Assembly: GCA_016219325.1 (NCBI GenBank)
Contig: JACRNH010000012.1
Location: 1-43,604 of the forward strand
Source of the DNA: Candidatus Collierbacteria bacterium
GTDB lineage: Bacteria; Patescibacteriota; Microgenomatia; UBA1400; JACPES01
DNA: 43,604 bases
Direction: 5' to 3'
Under the pieces are notes generated by a model. That model was not told the DNA's origin and did not search any database. It saw only the letters and a program-made list of their open reading frames with translations. The translations under genes were made by a program, and so were the position numbers. Below, piece after piece: positions 1 to 7,597 of the stretch; position 1 is the stretch's first letter; the number at the start of each line of letters is the position of its first letter.

Positions 1-133
1 TTTCCAGAATTTAACCCAGGCAGAACTTGACGATATGGTTTGGGAGATCAACAACCGGCCAAGAAAGTGTTTGGGGTACAATACGTCTCAAGAGGTATTT
101 GAAGAACAGCTCAGGCGGTGCGCTTCGAGATAG
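1..133 (+). mobile_element. IS30-family transposase, C-terminal fragment (window edge)
   Basis: Frame 1 reads FQNLTQAELDDMVWEINNRPRKCLGYNTSQEVFEEQLRRCASR*, the typical IS30 C-terminus. The 3' end (ggcggtgcgcttcgagatagaattc) matches the reverse complement of the left end near 43417-43443. Confidence 0.85.
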
Positions 134-154
134 AATTCAGCCATATATATAAAT

Positions 155-715
155 ATGGACTCTTTGAAAAAAATTACCGGTTATTTTTCCGGGCAAGCCA
201 GATCTATAATTTTTAGCCTCTTGGGCGGATCAGCGCTGATCTTGCTCTGGCTTTCCCTTGAACAAATAAAAACTGAACCAAAATTACCGTTCTGGGATAT
301 TACGGATATTTACAATGAAAACGAGACAGAAGATTTATTGGAAAAACAACAACTCCAAACTAAGCCTCAAGCCGGACAACCGCGAACGCGAAATCCCCAA
401 TCTCCTCCATCTCCGGCTGTTCAAGTAACCCAGGCGCCGCGTCTTGGACCATATAAAGATGGGATTTATAAGGCTTCTTCCGGAACACCTTGGGGCAAAA
501 CCACAATTGCAATAAAGATTGTCAATGGTAAATGGGAAAACATCAATCTGACAGAGATTCCTAATTCTCCTCCCTCCCAATATGCCGCTTCATTTTTGGC
601 AAATCAAGCCCTTAAAGCCCAAAACGGCAAAATCGATGGCGTATCCGGCGCCACCTATACCAGCAACGCTTTCCGCGATGATTTAAACCAGATTGCGGCC
701 CAATCAAAATCATAA
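155..715 (+). CDS. FMN-binding domain protein (membrane-anchored)
   Basis: N-terminal TM segment; YKDGIYKASSGTPWGKTTIAIKIVNGKWENI...IDGVSGATYTSNAF matches the FMN_bind (PF04205) pattern with the SGAT motif. Confidence 0.85.
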   Translation: MDSLKKITGYFSGQARSIIFSLLGGSALILLWLSLEQIKTEPKLPFWDITDIYNENETEDLLEKQQLQTKPQAGQPRTRNPQSPPSPAVQVTQAPRLGPYKDGIYKASSGTPWGKTTIAIKIVNGKWENINLTEIPNSPPSQYAASFLANQALKAQNGKIDGVSGATYTSNAFRDDLNQIAAQSKS

Positions 716-725
716 TTAGCTCGAT

Positions 726-1432
726 ATGAAAAAATGGAATTTTGAACAAAAGCATATGGATACCAGGGTAATAATTAGCTTATATTCTTCACGAAAAGAA
801 TCTGACGTTGTTTTAGATGTCCAAAAAGCATTCACGGTATTCCAAAAATTGGAAAACCAATTTTCCATTTTCCGCCAGGATTCGGAATTGACGCGCTTGA
901 TTATGCCGATATACGGCTTGATTCATGCACCCGCACGATCACTTTACCGTCGCGGGCCGCCTTGGACCTAAACAGCATTGTCAAGGGCTTGGGCCTAGAT
1001 ATGGCCTTGGCGTGTTTTGGAAATACTGAAAATATTATAATAGAAGCCGGCGGCGACATTAAAGTCCAAGGGTTACCGCCGCAAGCGGACGCATGGGCAA
1101 TAGGCATCCGGAATCCGATTTTCCCTCAAAAAATTATTACCGTGATTCATGTCCGCGATAGCGCCGTTTGCACTTCCGGCGAGTATTTCAGGAAAACTCA
1201 TCTTATTAATCCTATGGCAAAAAAGTCCAAAGGTAACGATAACTCAATCAGCAGCGTGACCGTAGTCGCGACGACAGCCCGAGAAGCCGATGCCTTGAGC
1301 ACTGCCGCGTATTTTATGGACATTGATGAGGGTATTTTCTTTGTGGAAAATCACGACTGCGCCTCTTGCCTGATAATTGACTCTAACAATAACGTCTATG
1401 CCGGCCCGCGGATGAAATCATGCTTAACCTAA
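726..1432 (+). pseudogene. apbE: FAD:protein FMN transferase (ApbE-like), disrupted by frameshift and apparent internal deletion
   Basis: Two ORFs (726..971 and 962..1432). The first gives an ApbE N-terminus ending ELTRL; the continuation DYADIRLDSCTRTITLPSRAALDLNSIVKGLGLDMA is in another frame, and the segment normally between them is missing. Confidence 0.7.
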
Positions 1433-2019
1433 ATCTAAAACAATATACGATTGCTTTGCTATGCTGCTTGGCGATTATCAGCGGATACCGCTACGGCTAT
1501 GAGAATATTTTTTTGGGCCAAATGGCCGTGGCCATCCTGTTAACCGGTGTCGCCAATAGCGCTATCGAGTACCTCCGGACCAGAACATTGAGAATATCTG
1601 ATTCCGGCTTGATCACCGGTTTGATTATCGCCATGGTGCTGGCTCCGAATTCGTCTTTGCTGCTGACGGGGCTGATTTCAGTTTTGGCGATAGTTTCTAA
1701 ATATGTTTTGCGGATTAATAACCGGCCGGTTTTCAATCCGGCGGCATTTGGCTTGATAGTCGGAGTGTTGTTTTTTAAGAGCGTTCTTGGCTGGTGGGGA
1801 GACTACTATCACATTCTGACCATCGTCGCCGGGTCGATCCTACTAATCAAATATACTGGACACTGGAAAATGATTTTTGCGTTTCTGGCTACCCTGGCTA
1901 TTTTAATCTTGGCCCGGGCATTGATTTCGGGATCGTCGGTAATTGATCAGTTATATTTAATTGTCAGCATATCTTCTTTCTTCATGTTCTTATTCCCTTT
2001 GCATCATTTGCGGCCTTAG
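1420..2019 (+). CDS. RnfD/NqrB-like membrane protein, probably frameshifted at its 3' end
   Basis: Multi-TM; VFNPAAFGLIVGVLFF resembles the NQR2/RnfD/RnfE family. The ORF ends FMFLFPLHHLRP* while another frame (1992..2147) continues as hydrophobic IPFASFAALGSFIGAVFLPSALFVSGLLLANLSVPYLNYL. Confidence 0.65.
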   Translation: MLNLNLKQYTIALLCCLAIISGYRYGYENIFLGQMAVAILLTGVANSAIEYLRTRTLRISDSGLITGLIIAMVLAPNSSLLLTGLISVLAIVSKYVLRINNRPVFNPAAFGLIVGVLFFKSVLGWWGDYYHILTIVAGSILLIKYTGHWKMIFAFLATLAILILARALISGSSVIDQLYLIVSISSFFMFLFPLHHLRP

Positions 2020-2139
2020 GATCTTTTATTGGAGCAGTTTTTTTGCCATCGGCTCTTTTTGTCAGCGGGCTATTGCTGGCAAATCTTTCAGTCCCATATC
2101 TTAATTACTTATCATTGCAAAAAATCAGAGGGGCAAAAA

Positions 2140-2577
2140 ATGCCTAGCAGAAAAATAATTAACGAACATTCCGCCGGAGGGGTTGTTTTTCGTAGCAGGG
2201 AAAAAGGACGGACAATTGAATGGTTAATCTGCAAACATTCCGGCTACCATAAGTGGGTATTGCCTAAAGGAATTATTGAAAATGGAGAGGCGACGGAAGA
2301 TACAGCGCTGCGGGAAGTAGCCGAAGAAACCGGAGTCAGGGCAAAAATTATTAATAAAATTACCCCGGGAGTAGCTTACAAATACACCAAAAACGAGGTT
2401 TTGGTGGATAAAAAGGTAGAATTTTTTCTGATGGAATATGCTACCGGTGATATTAAAGACCATAGTTGGGAAATGGAAAAGGTAAGATGGGCTACCGGTG
2501 AAAAGGCGCTGAAACTACTGGCGTTTGAGACGGAAAGAAGGGTTTTGAAAACCGCTATTTCGATAATCGAGATTTAA
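2140..2577 (+). CDS. NUDIX hydrolase
   Basis: Nudix box GIIENGEATEDTALREVAEETGV; ATG at 2140 chosen over the upstream ORF start. Confidence 0.88.
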   Translation: MPSRKIINEHSAGGVVFRSREKGRTIEWLICKHSGYHKWVLPKGIIENGEATEDTALREVAEETGVRAKIINKITPGVAYKYTKNEVLVDKKVEFFLMEYATGDIKDHSWEMEKVRWATGEKALKLLAFETERRVLKTAISIIEI

Positions 2578-2836
2578 CCGGTTTTTCGATTTTTGGCTTC
2601 CCTAGACTGCCGTTACGGATTCTATATTTCACAAAATAATGACAATTTTTACAAACATTGTGCATTTCGCCGAATTTAATATCCCCCAACTTAACCTTCA
2701 TAAAACCATCCAGCAAGTGGTAACCCAATTTATCAACCAGCATTTTGCCTTGCCAACCATCAATCCGGGTGTGGCAATTCGGACATTCAGTTTTGGTCTT
2801 GATGTAGTTATATAAACCCATATTTAAAATCCTCAA
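2555..2836 (-). CDS. Small zinc-ribbon-like protein
   Basis: Two CxxC pairs (CPNCHTRID...CKNCHYF) in a 93-aa ORF. Confidence 0.5.
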   Translation of the reverse strand: MRILNMGLYNYIKTKTECPNCHTRIDGWQGKMLVDKLGYHLLDGFMKVKLGDIKFGEMHNVCKNCHYFVKYRIRNGSLGKPKIEKPVKSRLSK

Positions 2837-2868
2837 TTAAAATAATTTCTTCGCAATTTCTTACGTTG

Positions 2869-2950
2869 CGGAGACGGCGAGATTCGAACTCGCGAGTGCT
2901 TACGCACGCGTGCTTTCCAAGCACGTGCCATACCGCTAGGCGACGTCTCC
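2869..2950 (-). tRNA. tRNA-Ser(GGA)
   Basis: Minus strand GGAGACG...CTTGGAAAG (anticodon GGA)...long variable arm...GAGTTCGAATCTC GCCGTCTCC; acceptor stem pairs. Confidence 0.9.
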
Positions 2951-3051
2951 AAAGAAATAATCCAGAACTATGTTATTGTATCAGTTTCTTTAATGGAGAG
3001 GTAGTTTAGTTGTCTATTGTTTACTTCATCTAATGATGATAAAGTAAACTT

Positions 3052-4032
3052 ATGAGATATAAATTTAAAACCGGTGACCAAAAAAAGTTTTTAAACTCAG
3101 TAAAAGAAAAATTGGGATTTTCGTGGGAAAATATTGCTTCTGACTTTGGATTATCGGGAAGAACATTGCGAGACTGGCGAAATGAAAAACTGCTAGGACA
3201 AGGAAATGTGTTGATTAAGTTAAGTAAAAAAGCTGGAATTTTTCTACCACCTGTAATTGAAGAAAAAGAAGAATGGTGGAGCGCCAGAGCTTGGTCAGCA
3301 AGAGCAAGCGTAATTAGGATGAAAATGTATGGGCCGCCAGGAACACCAGCGGGCAGAAGTAAAGGCGGAAAAATGTCTCAACTTTATAGAAAGTTATACC
3401 CAGAAAGATATATCGGCACTAATGTTGTACTTAGAAATACTTTTAATTTTCCAGAGAATTCAGTTGCCTTGGCGGAATTTATTGGGATAATGTTGGGTGA
3501 TGGTGGAGTAGGAAAATACCAAGCAGTGATTACGCTGGGCGCCAAGGCTGATAAAGGATATGTAAATTACGTAGTTAGTTTAATGAATTCTCTATTTGGA
3601 GTTAAGCCCTCCTTATTTAAAAGAGAAAATGTCGTTGCAATTCATATATCAGGGATAGAACTGATTGAATTTTTACTAACCAAGGGTTTATGTATTGGAA
3701 GTAAGCTTAGGGCTAATATTGGTCTTCCTGATTGGATAATAGAAAATTTGGATTATTCCAAAGCATGTATTAGGGGTTTAGTAGATACCGATGGATGCTT
3801 CTTTAAACATAAATATCAAGTTAGAGAAAAACAGTATGAATATAAAAAAATCGCTTTTGTTTCTTACATTCCTCAATTGATGGCAGACGTTAGAAAGCAA
3901 TTGCTGTTGCTCGGTTTTAACCCAAAAATACAAGGCGAAAAAAGATTGTTCTTGTATAATCAGAGCGAAGCTATGAGATATCTTGAAGAAATCGGAACTT
4001 CAAATCCCAAGAATTCAGAAAGGTGGAAATAG
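3052..4032 (+). CDS. LAGLIDADG-family homing endonuclease with N-terminal HTH
   Basis: GIMLGDGGVG and GLVDTDGCFF LAGLIDADG-like motifs; N-terminal SWENIASDFGLSGRTLRDWRNEK HTH-like segment. Confidence 0.8.
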   Translation: MRYKFKTGDQKKFLNSVKEKLGFSWENIASDFGLSGRTLRDWRNEKLLGQGNVLIKLSKKAGIFLPPVIEEKEEWWSARAWSARASVIRMKMYGPPGTPAGRSKGGKMSQLYRKLYPERYIGTNVVLRNTFNFPENSVALAEFIGIMLGDGGVGKYQAVITLGAKADKGYVNYVVSLMNSLFGVKPSLFKRENVVAIHISGIELIEFLLTKGLCIGSKLRANIGLPDWIIENLDYSKACIRGLVDTDGCFFKHKYQVREKQYEYKKIAFVSYIPQLMADVRKQLLLLGFNPKIQGEKRLFLYNQSEAMRYLEEIGTSNPKNSERWK

Positions 4033-4038
4033 CTTTAT

Positions 4039-4123
4039 GGAGGAGTACGGTAGTGGTCAACCGAGGGGCTTGCTAAGCCTCGACCGCAAGGTCGCGTGAG
4101 TTCGAATCTCACCTCCTCCGCCA
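4039..4123 (+). tRNA. tRNA-Ser(GCT), CCA encoded
   Basis: GGAGGAG...GGGGC TTGCTAA GCCTC (anticodon GCT), variable arm GACCGCAAGGTC, T-arm GTGAGTTCGAATCTCAC, CTCCTCC G CCA. Confidence 0.92.
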
Positions 4124-4129
4124 CGTAAT

Positions 4130-4152
4130 AAATTTTGCTAAACGCAAAATTT
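4130..4152 (+). terminator. Hairpin just after tRNA-Ser(GCT), terminator-like
   Basis: AAATTTTGC-TAAAC-GCAAAATTT perfect 9-bp stem; A/T rich, no classical U-tract. Confidence 0.4.
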
Positions 4153-4354
4153 AAACCTTGCTGAAACGTTTAATTTTTGGAAGAAATTATTACGTTTCGC
4201 CAAAGAAAAACTCTGGATCGTATAATCCGAAAGGGTCGCTTCCGCTGGCGAAATCTGTTCGAATTTTTATGATTTGGATCCGTTGCCCAATGCTGTCGTG
4301 ATTGAGTTGGAAATATAGTTTGTGCAATGGAACGTAAAGCTCCGAAAGGATAAG

Positions 4355-5725
4355 ATGACCATAAAAAGTAGAAATTCAAAAAAGAATGACCGAACCATCG
4401 TGCGTTTAATAAATGCCCTAGAGAAACCGGGGCTCGGTGAAAATGCCAGAGAAGCGCTTAAGAAATTCGGGCCTGCCTGCATTCCGGAAGTGATAAAAAA
4501 AATAAAGTACAGGATTAAACACCCGATTAAAAAAGGTGACGGCTTAGATCTTATAACGGCACAAGCATTGAGTACTATTGGAGAAACAAGGTGTGATGAG
4601 TCAATCAAATTTCTAAATAACCTGTTGGATAATTATATGTCAGAAATACCCAATGAAAGTTTTGACCCAACAAAATGCGACTGGAAATATAGGAATGTGG
4701 ATTTTTTTCACCTGTTGGACTGCATGGTAAAACAACAAGATAAACGGGCAATTCCCCATATCAGAAAGGCGAGGAATTTCTTTCCGGAAAATTACACCGA
4801 CTATAAAATCTGCCAGATCGCAATTGGTAGAATAAAAAAAGGAAGACCCAATGAGGGCTATTTACCTCTGGAGTCATTAGAGATAGCCTTTCCCTCCGGA
4901 GTCATGATGAATGCGTTATCCGGCGGAAAATTTGGTTTTAAAGATACCTTTGATGAGGAGTATGGTGAATATTTTGGGAAAGGTGATGAAAATCGCCAAA
5001 GCATTGGGCGTTCCAATGGAGGAATTAGTAAGACAAAACATGATAAAATGAGAGACATAAACAATATGACAGGAAGAAAAAAGACCGCGACCAGAGGAAA
5101 ATGTAATTTATGCCATCTGACTTTTGATAAAAGGGTGATGTCCAGACATCTGGAAAATCATCTGAAAGAGAGAAGTGACGATTTTGGTTATTTCCATCTT
5201 TTGGTCCAGGATAAATACACTCCCTATTATTGGCTGCATCTTCAGGTTCCGGCTAATTTTAGTCTTAAGAAACTGGATGACTATCTGCGAGATATCTGGC
5301 TGGAATGTTGCGGCCACTTAAGCGTGTTTAAAATTGGGGACAGTGAATACTATTCCCATCCCGATCAGGAGGAATACGGCGATCGGGATATGAAGGTGGC
5401 GGTTTCTAAAGTTTTGGGAGTCGGGGATTTTTTTAAATATGAATATGATTTCGGGACAACTTCCGAACTTGTTCTGAAAGTAGTCTCGGTTGCGAACGGT
5501 AAAAATATAAGCAAGTCAATAAAGCTTCTGGCCAGAAACGAAGCGCCAATCATGAAATGCGGAAAGTGCGGCAATAAAGCGACGCAGATATGTTCGGAGT
5601 GCGCTTGGGATGAAAACCGGGAATTATTTTGTAGAACGGACGCGAATCGTCACAAACATGATCAAGAAATGTTTTTGCCGATAGTTAATTCGCCAAGAGT
5701 CGGTATGTGTGGATATACCGGGTAG
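4355..5725 (+). CDS. Multidomain protein: HEAT-like N-terminus, C2H2 finger, plasmid pRiA4b ORF-3-like domain, C-terminal Zn-binding motif
   Basis: CNLCHLTFDKRVMSRHLENHL; YFHLLVQDKYTPYYWLHLQVPANFSLKKLDDYLRDIWLECCGHLSVF...KYEYDFGTTSELVLKV (pRiA4b ORF3-like); CGKCGNKATQICSECAW. ORF track starts at GTG 4322; ATG 4355 has AAGGA upstream. Confidence 0.65.
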   Translation: MTIKSRNSKKNDRTIVRLINALEKPGLGENAREALKKFGPACIPEVIKKIKYRIKHPIKKGDGLDLITAQALSTIGETRCDESIKFLNNLLDNYMSEIPNESFDPTKCDWKYRNVDFFHLLDCMVKQQDKRAIPHIRKARNFFPENYTDYKICQIAIGRIKKGRPNEGYLPLESLEIAFPSGVMMNALSGGKFGFKDTFDEEYGEYFGKGDENRQSIGRSNGGISKTKHDKMRDINNMTGRKKTATRGKCNLCHLTFDKRVMSRHLENHLKERSDDFGYFHLLVQDKYTPYYWLHLQVPANFSLKKLDDYLRDIWLECCGHLSVFKIGDSEYYSHPDQEEYGDRDMKVAVSKVLGVGDFFKYEYDFGTTSELVLKVVSVANGKNISKSIKLLARNEAPIMKCGKCGNKATQICSECAWDENRELFCRTDANRHKHDQEMFLPIVNSPRVGMCGYTG

Positions 5726-5866
5726 TTAGCGGAGTTTTCTGGGGGCGGCGGCGGAATACGGAAAAGAGTATCGGGAAGCCGGAAAGCCGGATAAATTGAG
5801 ATATTGGATAGCTTCCTAAGGTTCTGTGCCAGGACATTGTATCCACTCCACGGCCCTAGTTTAACG

Positions 5867-6006
5867 GATATGTCATCCAACAAGATTGGTCTGACATAAC
5901 GGATTGTATCATCAACTTCCGGCAGCTGTTTCTTGAGATATGTCATCCAACAAGATTGGTCTGACATAACGGATTGTATCATCAACTTCCGGCAGCTGTT
6001 TCTTGA
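5867..6006. repeat. Exact 70-bp tandem duplication (2 copies)
   Basis: gatatgtcatccaacaagattggtctgacataacggattgtatcatcaacttccggcagctgtttcttga at 5867-5936 and 5937-6006. Confidence 0.97.
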
Positions 6007-6985
6007 GATATTCAAACGGCGTTTGGTAGTTTAATGATGAATGTTCTCGGATGTTGTTGTAGTAATAGATGTACCCCAAAGCTTCATCCAAAAGATCGGT
6101 TTCACTTTTAATCTTGAGGACTCTGGGGATGTAGAACTCGTCGTCGTCAGTCCGGTGCGATCTCTCCAGATGAGCGTTTTCTTCACAGTGGCCTTTATGG
6201 TTCTGAATCAACCGGCAGCCAAACCCGCTGATCAGCATTCTCAGTTCCTTGACTTTCAGCCAGGACTTACCGCCGAACTCTTCGCCGTTGTCTACGGTAA
6301 AGACGATCTCGGCGGTAACTCCGTGAGACCGTAACCACGAGATCACCCACAGATACCAGCATAACCCATTCGTCCAGGATTTCTCTCGGGAATAACCGAT
6401 CAGCTTAAATCTGGAGTTGACGTCCAGAGCTCCCCATTGATAGTTGGGGATTTCATACTGATCCAGATGGATAATTTGAGCTTTGGTCAACGCCTTCTGG
6501 TCACGGATAAACTTAACGTCTATTTGGACAATCTCAAACGGTTTGGCGCTGTACCAGTCGATAAACTCCCGTTTCTCTTTTCTGAATCTTCTGCCTTTAA
6601 CGCCATAGGTTAACCTGCTTTTGTTTCGCCGCAGGATATGCCGGATGGTTCCGTAGGGGACGGTTATCTTCCGGTATTTCGTTAAGTATCGAGACAGCCG
6701 TTTCGGTCCCAGCCGGGTTTTGTTTTTAACCTCAATCACTTTGACCTCAATCTCGGCCGAAGTTTTGTTCGGCTGATGTTTTGGGGCCTTGGGCCGATCG
6801 CTTAAATCTCCCTCGGCGGCTTTTCTTTTAATGTCATAGACTACCGGCCGATTGATGCCAAACACCCGGGCGGAATCGGCGATATTCCCCCGGTTGGTTT
6901 TCAGGTATTCCAATACTGCTTGTCTGGCGGCTTGGGGATTAACCCTTCGCAGCGTCTTGTAATCAATACGGATTCCAGGATTCAT
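5912..6985 (-). CDS. IS481-like DDE transposase, C-terminus altered by a 70-bp tandem duplication
   Basis: HTH N-terminus; rve-type core (IVQIDVKFI..., FTVDNGEEFGG, HLERSHRTDDDEF, YYNNIREHSSLNYQTPFEYL); Shine-Dalgarno AGGAGGTGTTATG. Confidence 0.85.
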   Translation of the reverse strand: MNPGIRIDYKTLRRVNPQAARQAVLEYLKTNRGNIADSARVFGINRPVVYDIKRKAAEGDLSDRPKAPKHQPNKTSAEIEVKVIEVKNKTRLGPKRLSRYLTKYRKITVPYGTIRHILRRNKSRLTYGVKGRRFRKEKREFIDWYSAKPFEIVQIDVKFIRDQKALTKAQIIHLDQYEIPNYQWGALDVNSRFKLIGYSREKSWTNGLCWYLWVISWLRSHGVTAEIVFTVDNGEEFGGKSWLKVKELRMLISGFGCRLIQNHKGHCEENAHLERSHRTDDDEFYIPRVLKIKSETDLLDEALGYIYYYNNIREHSSLNYQTPFEYLKKQLPEVDDTIRYVRPILLDDISQETAAGS

Positions 6986-7103
6986 AACACCTCCTTTCCG
7001 GTTCTTTTGACAAACCGGCTAATTCTAATACCCGTTGGATGTAGACCGAATAATTAAAGTTCAGGAAGTGTATAGGATGTCCTGGACGGCGCACACTAAA
7101 AAT

Positions 7104-7132
7104 TTGCATTTTACAGGTGACTTTGATACAAT
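7104..7132 (+). promoter_or_regulatory. Sigma70-like promoter of ssrA
   Basis: TTGCAT - 17 nt - TACAAT, about 28 nt upstream of the mature tmRNA 5' end. Confidence 0.6.
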
Positions 7133-7159
7133 CCCCCGAAGTCTGTTGAAGACTCTGAT

Positions 7160-7565
7160 GGGGATGAATTCGATTCGACGGACTCGTACCTTGACAAGCC
7201 GCACGTTCCCGTTGGTTCACCGGGATTAAACAGGACCAAAAAATAACTGTCAAAACAGCAGTTAATAAAGTGTTCGCGGCCCTCGACAGAGCTTTTGCTC
7301 CCAGAGAGTTTGCGATGCTTCCGGCTTACCAAGCGTAAGCCGGCATTCATATTAATTTCTCCTGATGAATTAATGTGGGTGAAAACCCAGTCAGGGCGTC
7401 AGAATATCCAAGTTGCTGAGCGGATATTCGGAGATGACATCAGTAGCTGTTTATCGATTTAGAAGCCGATAAGTTCTTCCGGTAAACATATTTAACTTAT
7501 CCTACACGTGTACACGGCTAATCGAGAAAAAGTTCGGACTCGGGGTCACGCCTCGACATCTCCAC
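7160..7565 (+). ncRNA. ssrA: tmRNA
   Basis: 5' GGGGATGAATTCGATTCGACGG; 3' AAGTTCGGACTCGGGGTCACGCCTCGACATCTCCA; ends form a tRNA-like acceptor stem. A tag ORF ends in hairpin CCGGCTTAC-CAAGC-GTAAGCCGG. Confidence 0.93.
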
Positions 7566-7567
7566 AT

Positions 7568-7597
7568 AAAAAGCATTCGCAAGAATGCTTTTTTTAA
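7568..7597 (+). terminator. Rho-independent terminator of ssrA
   Basis: AAAAAGCATTC-GCAA-GAATGCTTTTTTT. Confidence 0.9.

Larger units (their letters stand above)
5825..7095 (-). mobile_element. IS481-like insertion sequence
   Basis: Encodes a DDE transposase; imperfect terminal inverted repeats TGTGC-CAGGACATTGTATCCAC (left) and TGTGCGCCGTCCAGGACATCCTATACAC (right, complement). Confidence 0.7.

Noticed and set aside
2995-4123. tRNA-Ser(GCT) interrupted by an intron carrying the LAGLIDADG gene
   Set aside because: The downstream tRNA-Ser is complete with its own acceptor, D and anticodon stems; the upstream GGAGAGG does not match its 3' acceptor strand.
4267-4608. 113-aa minus-strand ORF
   Set aside because: Antisense to the start of the multidomain protein gene; no recognisable motif or promoter.
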